Translations under genes and position numbers: made by a program | The notes under the pieces: generated by a model | Database searches by the model: none | What the model saw: only the letters and a program-made list of their open reading frames with translations | Told to the model about the DNA's origin: nothing | Assembly: GCA_963765585.1 (NCBI GenBank) | Contig: CAVXXB010000022.1 | Location: 1-64,000 of the forward strand | Source of the DNA: CAVXXB01 sp963765585 | Lineage (GTDB): Bacteria > Calditrichota > Calditrichia > JAJRVZ01 | Direction: 5' to 3' | DNA: 64,000 nucleotides | In this document: one piece after another, positions 28,331 through 36,165 of the stretch | How the letters are laid out: each line of letters starts with the position of its first letter | How positions within the stretch are numbered: position 1 is the first letter of the stretch

Positions 28331-29629
28331 ATGAAACAAGATATGGTAATGCCCAAAATGGGTGAGAGTATCACCGAAGGAACGATTATAAAATGGCTGA
28401 AGCAGGTTGGTGATACAGTCAGCAAGGATGAGATCATTCTCGAGATCAGTACCGATAAAGTTGACTCCGAAATACCAACCCCGGTGGCTGGTACGCTTGT
28501 GGAGATTCTCTCAAATGAGGGAGATACCGTTGAAGTAGGTAAACCCATTGCCCGAATTGAAACCGATGCCGCAGATGCAAAACCTGCTGCCAAGCCGGAA
28601 AAAGCAAAAGAAGATGCGCCTGCTCCTGAACCGGAATCCGCAGCAGCACCTGAACCTGCTGCACCTGCACCAAAAGCGGCCACACCGGCCCCGGAACCAA
28701 CACCCGCTCCTGCTGCCAGTGACAGCAACCGGTATTATTCACCGGTCGTTCTGAATATTGCCCGTACCGAAGGAATCTCTTCGCAGGAATTGGATCAGAT
28801 TCCGGGAACCGGAATCAGCGGACGCGTAAGCAAAAAGGATGTATTGAAATATCTTGAAACCCGTGGTAGCGCAGCCGCTCCGGCAGCTGCCCCAACGGCA
28901 GCTTCACCGAGTATTCCGGCATCTGCGGGTGGTGACGGGATTGAAATTATCGCCATGGATCACATCCGGAAAAAAATTGCCGAACACATGGTTCACACGG
29001 TCCATACTTCACCACATGTCGGATTATATATTGATGTTGATATGAGCAATATTTCAACGATTCGTGACCGAAATAAAAATGCCTTTCTGAAAAAAGAAGG
29101 TGTAAAATTAACATATATGCCGTTCATATCCGAAGCAGTTACCCGGGCATTGCGTGAACTGCCATATGTTAATGCATCAATTGATGGTGATAATATCCTG
29201 GTAAAGCATTTTGTAAATCTGGGTATTGCCGTTGCAACCGAGCAGGGATTAATCGTTCCGGTCATTAAAAATGCCGATAGTCTGAATCTGACCGGTATGG
29301 CCCGTGCTATCAATGATCTTGCAACCCGTGCCCGGGACCGAAAACTGAAACCGGACGAGGTTTCCGGCGGAACATTTTCCATATCAAATTTTGGTGTCTA
29401 CGGAACAAAGATCGGCTTTCCATTAATTAATCAGCCTCAGGTCGCCATACTTGGCGTAGGCGCTTTGAAAAAGGAAGCCGTTGTAATAAATGATGCCATC
29501 GCCATCAGACCAATAATGAGTATTTCCGTGACGTTTGATCATCGGCTCATCGATGGTGCACTTGGCGCTCAGTTTCTGCAGCGTGTCGCGCAGAATCTGG
29601 AAGCATATGATCCGAACATGACATTATAG
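28331..29629 (+). CDS. Dihydrolipoyl acyltransferase, E2 component of a 2-oxoacid dehydrogenase
   Basis: A 432-residue three-part enzyme: one lipoyl domain (1-78, lipoyl-Lys43 in STDKVDSE), an Ala/Pro-rich swinging linker (about 82-132), a peripheral subunit-binding domain (about 135-172, SPVVLNIARTEGI and GTGISGRVSKKDVL), a second Ala/Pro linker, and the catalytic domain (about 200-432) with the active-site DHRLIDG near 403. It transfers the acyl group from lipoate to CoA and forms the complex core. It starts 40 bases after the E1 stop with AGAGG eight bases upstream. Branched-chain-type or succinyl-type specificity is not decided. Confidence 0.93.
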   Translation: MKQDMVMPKMGESITEGTIIKWLKQVGDTVSKDEIILEISTDKVDSEIPTPVAGTLVEILSNEGDTVEVGKPIARIETDAADAKPAAKPEKAKEDAPAPEPESAAAPEPAAPAPKAATPAPEPTPAPAASDSNRYYSPVVLNIARTEGISSQELDQIPGTGISGRVSKKDVLKYLETRGSAAAPAAAPTAASPSIPASAGGDGIEIIAMDHIRKKIAEHMVHTVHTSPHVGLYIDVDMSNISTIRDRNKNAFLKKEGVKLTYMPFISEAVTRALRELPYVNASIDGDNILVKHFVNLGIAVATEQGLIVPVIKNADSLNLTGMARAINDLATRARDRKLKPDEVSGGTFSISNFGVYGTKIGFPLINQPQVAILGVGALKKEAVVINDAIAIRPIMSISVTFDHRLIDGALGAQFLQRVAQNLEAYDPNMTL

Positions 29630-29637
29630 TACAATCT

Positions 29638-29661
29638 GTCACCCTGAATTCATTTCAGGGT
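29638..29661. repeat. GTCACCCTGAA hairpin downstream of the E2 gene
   Basis: ACCCTGAA-TTCAT-TTCAGGGT forms an eight-base-pair hairpin eight bases after the E2 stop codon. It could help end transcription, but no T-run follows directly. The opening GTCA(C/T)CCTG recurs in hairpins at 11829, 39435 and 41187. Confidence 0.55.
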
Positions 29662-29748
29662 CTGAAATAAATTTAAATTTAATCATTTGTTCTCAAATAT
29701 TTTTTAAGAAGTCGATGTTACATTCCATCTGAGAAGTACTTATCCAAG

Positions 29749-30834
29749 ATGAGACAACTGTTCTTACATAGCACCCATGAACATGCCGGTGCAAATTTTA
29801 TCACTGTCCGTGATTATCTTCTTCCTGGAGACTATGGCGATGTTAAGGACGAACTGGAATCCGTTAATCGCCGTCTTGGTCTGCTGGACCGCAGCTATAT
29901 TGGTAAAATACTGGTTAAAGGATCGGACGCACTGGATCTGCTGGACCGCATCTCCACCAATGATCTGCACTATCTCTCCGTCGGCACAGTTATCGATACG
30001 GTGTTTGTGACACCCAAAGGACGTTTAATTGATTATTGCCGTGTTATTAATTCAGGTGAAGGACTTATTCTCATCGGCTCCTTCTTTAAATCCGATCACC
30101 TGATTGAGTGGATAAACCGCTTTGTGATACTGGAAGATGTGGAGGTCTCGGATGTTAGCGAATCATATATTTGGATGACCCTGCTGGGACCGTATGCACA
30201 GAGATTTCTGACTCATTTTACGGACAAGGACATTGCCAATTGTGAGGACTCGGTCTGGTTGACTGTGGCAGGAGAGAATGTGCCTGCGTTAAAAAATTCA
30301 AATTATAATGTCCCGGCATATAATCTGTGTTTTAGTAATGAAAAAGCGTTTGAAATAATTGCGGAATTAAATGAAGCCTTAAAGCAGTTTAACGGACGCT
30401 TGATTGGGGATACCGCCTTTCAGATTGTTCGCGTCGAAAGTGGCGTACCCGACTGGGGGACCGAAATAACACAGGACTATAATCCGCATGAGGCACGGTT
30501 GACAGAATCTGTAAGCTTTACAAAAGGATGTTATACCGGACAGGAAGTGATTGCCCGTCTGGATACCTATGACAAAGTCCAGAAGTATCTGATGATCATC
30601 GAACTGAGTCAGGAAATTTCCCATGCGCCTCCTCTGGAATTAAATATTGAAGATGAAACTATCGGGCATATGACGAGTTATGTATATGATCCGGTCTATA
30701 AAAAAAGTATCGGACTTGGATATGTAAAAAAAATGTATGCGACCGAAGATGATATATATGTCGAAGTGGTAATGGATAATACGCGCATCCCGGCAAAATT
30801 AAAATTACCGCCCCAGGCGTATCGCGAAAAATAG
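29749..30834 (+). CDS. YgfZ/GcvT-domain folate-binding protein
   Basis: A 361-residue protein of the aminomethyltransferase fold. The YgfZ signature KGCYTGQE is present with Cys261; this separates it from true GcvT (glycine cleavage) and points to folate-dependent maintenance of iron-sulfur enzymes such as MiaB and LipA. The N-terminal region GLLDRSYIGKILVKGSDALD is the shared GcvT/YgfZ substrate-binding part, and the C-terminal barrel has IGLGYVKK. It starts 119 bases after E2 and ends 11 bases before the DUF2203 gene. A YgfZ role would fit a locus serving lipoate synthesis, which needs an iron-sulfur enzyme. Confidence 0.85.
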   Translation: MRQLFLHSTHEHAGANFITVRDYLLPGDYGDVKDELESVNRRLGLLDRSYIGKILVKGSDALDLLDRISTNDLHYLSVGTVIDTVFVTPKGRLIDYCRVINSGEGLILIGSFFKSDHLIEWINRFVILEDVEVSDVSESYIWMTLLGPYAQRFLTHFTDKDIANCEDSVWLTVAGENVPALKNSNYNVPAYNLCFSNEKAFEIIAELNEALKQFNGRLIGDTAFQIVRVESGVPDWGTEITQDYNPHEARLTESVSFTKGCYTGQEVIARLDTYDKVQKYLMIIELSQEISHAPPLELNIEDETIGHMTSYVYDPVYKKSIGLGYVKKMYATEDDIYVEVVMDNTRIPAKLKLPPQAYREK

Positions 30835-30845
30835 AAGACACAAAC

Positions 30846-31235
30846 ATGTATGCATATAAAAAACATTTTACCATTGACGAAGCCCGGTCATATCTGCCAA
30901 CACTTCGATATAAAATGAGTGAACTCATGCGCATAAAATCCGAACTGGATCACATCGGATTCAATATCTATACCCGTAAATACCGGCCCGGTTTTAATCC
31001 GGATACCTTAACTGAATTTCCGGACGAATTTTTACAATTTATGGATGGAATCCAGTCTTTTCAGGAAGACGGTGTTATTATAAAAGGAGTGGATGAAGGC
31101 CTGGCGGATTTTCCGGCCCTGCGTGATAGTGGCGAAGAAGTATTTCTCTGCTGGAAAGCGGGTGAGGATGATATATATAACTGGCATACATTGGATGGGG
31201 GTTTTCAGGGGAGAAAACCGCTGGGGGAATTTTGA
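30846..31235 (+). CDS. DUF2203 family protein
   Basis: A 129-residue soluble protein with the DUF2203 hallmarks: HFTIDEARSYLPTLRYKM at the N-terminus (a helical hairpin), GVIIKGVDEGLADFPALR in the middle, and VFLCWKAGEDDIYNW followed by LDGGFQGRKPL at the end. The function of the family is unknown. It lies 11 bases after the YgfZ-like gene and probably shares its transcript. A 7-bp-unit repeat begins at the base after its stop codon. Confidence 0.82.
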   Translation: MYAYKKHFTIDEARSYLPTLRYKMSELMRIKSELDHIGFNIYTRKYRPGFNPDTLTEFPDEFLQFMDGIQSFQEDGVIIKGVDEGLADFPALRDSGEEVFLCWKAGEDDIYNWHTLDGGFQGRKPLGEF

Positions 31236-31373
31236 GCAATAGGCAATAGGCAATAGGCAATAGAAATTAGAAATTAGAAATTAGAAATTAGAAATTAGAA
31301 ATTAGAACAATTTTTACATCTTAGTTTCTCATGTCAAGTATTTATTTTTATTTCTCATTCCTTATCTCTAATT
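31236..31373. repeat. 7-bp-unit tract starting at a stop codon, with a weaker opposite arm
   Basis: Directly after the TGA of the DUF2203 gene come four copies of AGGCAAT-type heptamers and then six of AGAAATT (31236-31306). The reverse-complement character (TTTCTCATTCCTTATCTCTAA) returns at 31350-31373. The rest of the 193-base gap to dusB has CTCTGCGTCTCCGCGGCTCT at 31380-31399, another short-unit tract. Confidence 0.75.
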
Positions 31374-31428
31374 ATTTTCTCTGCGTCTCCGCGGCTCTGC
31401 GCGAGACAAGAAAAACCGGAGACCGATA

Positions 31429-32419
31429 ATGAAAATCGGCAACATAAACATAAAAAACGGCATTTTTCTGGCACCTATGGAAGATGTCACCGAATATCCT
31501 TTTCGCATGATCTGTAAAAAGTTTGGCGCGGATGTGGTCTATTCCGAATTCATCAGTTCAGAGGCCTTGATCCGCGATGCGGTAAAGGCCTTTAAGAAGA
31601 TGACCATCCATCCATCAGAACATCCGATTGGCATACAAATTTATGGAAACCGCGTGGATTCCATGGTTCGAGCCGCCCAGATTGCCGAGGAGAAAGGTCC
31701 GGACTTTATTGATATCAATTTTGGCTGTCCGGTTAAAAAGGTGGCACTAAAGGGTGCCGGGGCCGGATTATTACTTGATGTTCCTCTGATGATAAAAATT
31801 TGTGCTGAGGTAGTTAAATATACCCGGCTACCGGTTACTGCCAAAACCCGTCTGGGTTGGGATTCTGAAAATATTATAATTTTAGATGTCGCCAGGCAAA
31901 TGGAAGATGTGGGCATCGAAGCCCTTACCCTGCATGCCAGAACCCGGGCTCAGGGATTTAAGGGGCAGGCTGATTGGGAATGGATCGCCAGGGTCAAGCA
32001 GCATGTGAACATACCAATTATCGGCAATGGTGATATTACTGAGCCACATCATGTCGCGGAAATGTTTGATAAAACCGGATGTGATGCCGTGATGATTGGC
32101 CGGGGAGCGGTACACAATCCCTGGATTTTTGAACAATCAAAAGAATATATGCTAACGGGGAAAATCCTTCCACCACCGACGCTACGGGAACAAGTGGATA
32201 CACTCAAAGATCATCTGCGTTATAGTGTTGAGTACAAAGGCGAACCAAAAGGGGTATATGAAATGCGTAAGCATTTTTCCGGTTATCTGAAGGGCCAGCC
32301 CAATATTTCAAAATTCCGCTTTGGAATTGATGCAATATGATTCCCTGGAAAAAATACTGGCGCGATTGGATCAGTTTCTTGTGGAACGCGAAGCAGAGGC
32401 AAATTTACTGCCGGTATAG
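31429..32419 (+). CDS. dusB: tRNA-dihydrouridine synthase, DusB family (one frameshift)
   Basis: An FMN enzyme reducing uridines in the tRNA D-loop. LAPMEDVTEYPFR opens the barrel; catalytic Cys100 sits in NFGCPVKK; TLHARTRAQGFKG and PIIGNGDI are conserved FMN/tRNA-binding segments. The open frame stops at 32340, but an extra G in TTGGAATTG (32323/32324) explains it. Removing it turns FRFGIDAI-stop into FRFELMQYDSLEKILARLD and the frame ends at TAG 32417-32419, giving about 329 residues, the family length. The C-terminal helical domain is then complete. The stop lies eight bases before an inverted-repeat element. Confidence 0.9.
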
Positions 32420-32427
32420 AAAAAATA

Positions 32428-32616
32428 GAACACGGATGACGCGGATAACACGGATTCTCACGGATAGAGAATACAGATAAATAAATAGTATTAGGTGAAT
32501 GACTGATAGCAATCGTCAAACTGGCCAATCTCTGAACATTATCTCAGCGTTCTCTGTAGTTAAAAATCATTAATCTAAATCCGCGAAGATCCGTGTTATC
32601 CGCGTCATCCGTGTTC
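32428..32616. repeat. Near-perfect 37-bp inverted repeat filling the gap between two convergent genes
   Basis: The left arm 32428-32464 and right arm 32580-32616 match as inverted repeats at all but three or four of 37 positions (the outer part GAACACGGATGACGCGGATA is identical). Each arm is itself a run of 9-bp units ending CGGAT. The 115-base spacer has no ORF. The arms end eight and two bases from the dusB and sorting-domain gene stop codons, so the element exactly fills the convergent gap. A stable hairpin here would be read from both sides and could act as a two-way terminator. Confidence 0.85.
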
Positions 32617-32618
32617 AT

Positions 32619-34745
32619 TCATTTTAGAAATACCATTTTCTTTATCTCGGTCTGTTCCGCCGTTTCCAGTCTGTACATATATAAGCCGGATGCCAGGTTG
32701 GCGGGTTGCCATTGTATGGTATACGTTCCGGCTGATTTCCAGCTATCAACCAGGGTACTTACGGTTTCACCAAGCAAATTGTAAATGGTCAATTTTACCT
32801 GACCCGGGGTGGATAATCCATAAGAAATAGTGGTCGATGGATTAAACGGATTGGGATAATTCTGGCTCAGGAAAAAATTTGCCGGTATTTCCGGTTTTGC
32901 TTCAACATCAGTCAGATTGACATATGTAAATTCCACATAATATATACTATCCTGTTCGGTGACAGTGAGCACTGTGTCTTTTGGATATACATCATAGATG
33001 CCTTCATCCACTCTGATCGGCATTTCCAGATACCAATCCCCTTCACAGACGTTAAAAACATAAGATGTATCGGGCAACATGTTTTCCTGCCAGGCACCAT
33101 ACACATCCGGCCATTCTCCCATCGTGTTTATCCAATATCCCTCATAGGCAGGTAATGGTGGATTGATTAATTTGATCTTCAATTCCGCATGACCATAATT
33201 AAGAGTATAGTGCAGATTATCTACTGTATCTTCATTCACAACAACATTAAATATTTCAGCTGGTTTCACCAGATAATTATTTTCATGTGTATTGAGCGAT
33301 ACATTGAATTTGCCACTGGGTACGGCAATCTCAAAGCTATTGTCTGGCTGAATCTGTCCATTATAACTCTGTGAGTATGTCGAATCCCATGCGTTTACAC
33401 TATTATCCTTATAATCAAAATCCAGCGGATCACCTTCATCAAAACTGATACTTCCCATAATTCTTCCCGATGTGGGTATAAAATTAAACCGTACGGTATC
33501 GCCTGGATTTGCCTGATGCCAGTTATGTTCCAAAACCATCCCCGGGGGTGGTGGCGTTCCCCAATCCGGGTCATCCTGCAGATTAATACTGTACCATGAT
33601 CCCTGACGTACTGCGATTTCAAAATATCCGGTTTCCGGATCTGACTGAGTATTCATATAGCCGAAGGAATCTGAGTGTGCATAAAATTCATATGACTTTG
33701 ATGGCAGTTCTGAATTTTCGGTAACGTATCCATAAATTACTGCATTCGTTTTGAACAGTTTGAGATCCTTTCTGATACTGTCGCCATAGCTGACAGAGAA
33801 ATCTTCCTGATTTGCGGGACCAAGATATTCCGGGAAAATCATGTTTTCATCAATCCGCAATTGAAATAAATTGGTGGAGTCGCCTCCGAATACCGTGATT
33901 GGGGCTGGAATTACATAATGTCCACCAATGACTTGGGTATGACTTTCTTCATCCGTAGTTCGGTTTTCCAGACCAACATAACCGTCCACATTTATCAGAC
34001 TTTGATCCTGATCTACAAGATCTCCATATACATATGCCCTGGGCAGAGTAAAATAAAAATTCAACGAATCCGTATTTCCAGCCGGAATATTCTGGCGATA
34101 CCCCTCTCCATCCGAAATATAACCCGGGAGAGAACCATCAAACAGTGTTCCGATTTCCCAATCCGCACCAGCCAGGGGCAAATTAATGGTATACTCACCA
34201 TTCTGATCGGTTAACCCGGAAAATATTCCATTATCCCCCATGGCACCTATCATGATATTTTCGTACTTCACATCCGGGGTATTTGTACCTTCAATATAAA
34301 CTTTGCCGGAAACCGTTGCCGGTGGATTTTGCATTTCGATCATCTCGAACCAATTGCCAGCCGAGGATTCATCTTCATCGGTCGCCTTCATATAATAGCT
34401 CTGAGGGGCAAAACCAAATTGTCCCAACCCGACATAAACGATCCCATCTGGTGTCGTGCTTGAGTCTGCCGGACCATCATTGCCTTCCTCGCCGTCGGTC
34501 ATCTGAAACACCTCAAGCAGAATATCACCTTCGGTTATGCTTCGTGATTTGTCCATATCAAGCCAGATTTCATAATCTGCTGTATTTCCCGGCGAAACCA
34601 CATCAAATTCCCAGGCAAACTCATCACCCTGAGTTATAGTATGCACTGTATCCCCACCAACCCAGAACTTTAGATACGTCGTGGCTGATGCTGTGTTTAT
34701 TAAAAAAAGTGTCACTAAAAATGCAATTTGTAAAAAATTCTTCAT
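32619..34745 (-). CDS. Large secreted protein with type IX-like C-terminal sorting domain
   Basis: A 708-residue exported protein. I use the ATG at 34745 (GGAGG four bases upstream) instead of the GTG one codon before it. The signal peptide is NFLQIAFLVTLFLINTASA. The body is beta-rich with several carboxypeptidase regulatory-like or CnaB-type modules (GENTPDV-like starts, NGEYTINLPLAGADWEIG, GYFEIAVRQGSWYSINL). The last 85 residues form a sorting domain: FFLSQNYPNPFNPSTTISYG, then LLGETVSTLVDSWKSAG and GLYMYRLETAEQTEIKKMVF. Such tails direct secretion through the type IX system in FCB bacteria. Substrate or enzyme activity is not evident. Confidence 0.85.
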   Translation of the reverse strand: MKNFLQIAFLVTLFLINTASATTYLKFWVGGDTVHTITQGDEFAWEFDVVSPGNTADYEIWLDMDKSRSITEGDILLEVFQMTDGEEGNDGPADSSTTPDGIVYVGLGQFGFAPQSYYMKATDEDESSAGNWFEMIEMQNPPATVSGKVYIEGTNTPDVKYENIMIGAMGDNGIFSGLTDQNGEYTINLPLAGADWEIGTLFDGSLPGYISDGEGYRQNIPAGNTDSLNFYFTLPRAYVYGDLVDQDQSLINVDGYVGLENRTTDEESHTQVIGGHYVIPAPITVFGGDSTNLFQLRIDENMIFPEYLGPANQEDFSVSYGDSIRKDLKLFKTNAVIYGYVTENSELPSKSYEFYAHSDSFGYMNTQSDPETGYFEIAVRQGSWYSINLQDDPDWGTPPPPGMVLEHNWHQANPGDTVRFNFIPTSGRIMGSISFDEGDPLDFDYKDNSVNAWDSTYSQSYNGQIQPDNSFEIAVPSGKFNVSLNTHENNYLVKPAEIFNVVVNEDTVDNLHYTLNYGHAELKIKLINPPLPAYEGYWINTMGEWPDVYGAWQENMLPDTSYVFNVCEGDWYLEMPIRVDEGIYDVYPKDTVLTVTEQDSIYYVEFTYVNLTDVEAKPEIPANFFLSQNYPNPFNPSTTISYGLSTPGQVKLTIYNLLGETVSTLVDSWKSAGTYTIQWQPANLASGLYMYRLETAEQTEIKKMVFLK

Positions 34746-34748
34746 CAC

Positions 34749-35087
34749 TCCTCCGCTATTTTATTTAAGCAACATAAATACTAACCACAGAGTACACAGA
34801 GTAAAATACATTTATTAATGAATGATCCGGAAATTAATTCTATTAAATATTTTATTAGTGATTTCCATACATTTCTCTGTGTTCTCTGTGGTTCGGTTTT
34901 AATTCAATTTTTTAGACAACTTCAGACGCTTGCATATTGTATACATTTATCGGTATATGAACACATTACTTTATTATTTTAGCGATCATGGCCAATTATT
35001 ATTTATTTCCCTGATTCTGTGTATCATACTTATTGAGATTTTACCAAGGATCGCTTAAATTCGAACCCTTGTACTCAATCCGGAGGT
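34749..35087. repeat. Divergent intergenic region with an inverted ACCACAGAG pair (34783-34805 and 34872-34893)
   Basis: Left arm AACCACAGAGTACACAGAG and right arm, read in reverse, AACCACAGAGAACACAGAG are 9-bp-unit inverted repeats around a 66-base spacer. The remainder (34900-35087) is AT-rich and should hold the promoter of the oxidoreductase gene; I see no confident -35/-10 pair. Confidence 0.7.
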
Positions 35088-35090
35088 TTG

Positions 35091-36098
35091 ATGAACACGA
35101 TTCAATGGGGGATCATTGGTTGCGGCGACGTAACCGAGATTAAGAGCGGACCAGCCTTTCAGAAGGCAGAAAATTCATCGCTGGTCGCCGTAATGCGCCG
35201 AAATGCAGAAAAAGCCGAAGATTATGCAAAAAGGCATAATGTACCTTCGTGGTATGACAATGCCAATGATTTGATTTATGATCCCGATGTACAGGCCGTA
35301 TACATTGCCACACCACCGGACAGCCATTTGGAATATACCCTTAAAGTGGCTGAGGCTGGCAAACCTGTATATGTGGAGAAACCAATGGCCCGCAGTCACG
35401 CCGAGTGCAAAATGATGATCCAGGCATGCGCCAGGGCAAAGGTCCCTTTATTAACTGCCTATTATCGTCGCAGTTTACCCCGTTTTTTAAAAGTACGTGA
35501 ACTGCTAATCGACCAACAGATTGGAAAGGTGCGTTTTGTTCGGGTTCTGCATTATATGCCGCCCTTTGAAGCCGACTATAATTCAAATAATCTTCCCTGG
35601 CGCGTGATCACAAAAATCGCCGGTGCCGGTTATTTTCTAGATCTGGCCAGTCACACACTTGATCTGCTTGACTACTTTTTGGGGCCAATGAAAAAGGTTC
35701 AGGGTATTGCAGCTAACCAGGCCGATCTGTATATGGCTGAGGACATTGTAACAAGCAATTTTCAGTTCGAAAACGGCGTATTGGGATCCGCACTCTGGTC
35801 CTTTAATGCTGCACATCATGAAGATATTGTAGAAATTGTCGGTAGCAAGGGACGAATCACGTATTCAATGTTCTCAGACAATCCGGTAATGTTGTTTACC
35901 GGAAAAAAGAAAAAATCTTTCAAAATAAAACATCCGGCACATATTCAACAGCCCCATATTCAGTCTATCGTCAACGAATTGAATAACACTGGTGTATGCC
36001 CCAGTAACGGCAGAACCGCGGCACGTACCAATTGGGTGATGGATCAGATATTGAAGGACTGGCGCCGGATGGGATCGATCTCTTTTGATACTAAATAG
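35091..36098 (+). CDS. Gfo/Idh/MocA family NAD(P)-dependent oxidoreductase
   Basis: A 335-residue soluble dehydrogenase. I use the ATG at 35091 because GGAGG lies four bases upstream; the TTG before it would be too close. The Rossmann motif GIIGCGDV is near the start; DVQAVYIATPPDSH and the catalytic-lysine motif YVEKPMA (EKP) are typical. The C-terminal beta-sheet domain has GAGYFLDLASHTLDLLDYFLG. The family oxidises or reduces sugars, inositols and other polyols; the substrate here is unknown. It ends 68 bases before the homoaconitase gene, with the 27-bp palindrome between them. Confidence 0.88.
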   Translation: MNTIQWGIIGCGDVTEIKSGPAFQKAENSSLVAVMRRNAEKAEDYAKRHNVPSWYDNANDLIYDPDVQAVYIATPPDSHLEYTLKVAEAGKPVYVEKPMARSHAECKMMIQACARAKVPLLTAYYRRSLPRFLKVRELLIDQQIGKVRFVRVLHYMPPFEADYNSNNLPWRVITKIAGAGYFLDLASHTLDLLDYFLGPMKKVQGIAANQADLYMAEDIVTSNFQFENGVLGSALWSFNAAHHEDIVEIVGSKGRITYSMFSDNPVMLFTGKKKKSFKIKHPAHIQQPHIQSIVNELNNTGVCPSNGRTAARTNWVMDQILKDWRRMGSISFDTK

Positions 36099-36109
36099 TT
36101 GGTACAATG

Positions 36110-36136
36110 CTTCTCCGGAAATAATTTCCGGAGAAG
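36110..36136. promoter_or_regulatory. 27-bp perfect palindrome upstream of the homoaconitase gene
   Basis: CTTCTCCGGAAA-TAA-TTTCCGGAGAAG is a perfect palindrome (12-3-12), ending 29 bases before the GTG start of the Lys4-like gene. A palindrome of the same length, loop size and core (CTTCTCCGGATA-TTT-TATCCGGAGAAG) lies at 60492-60518, 33 bases before padR. No T-run follows on either strand, so a plain terminator is unlikely. A shared operator or a structured 5' leader is the better reading. Confidence 0.5.
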
Positions 36137-36165
36137 TTATGTAAATCTTACAGGGAGTATTTACA

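Noticed and set aside
36110..36136. Palindrome as a plain Rho-independent terminator of the oxidoreductase gene
   Set aside because: No T-run on either strand after the arms, and the matching copy at 60492 does not follow a gene.
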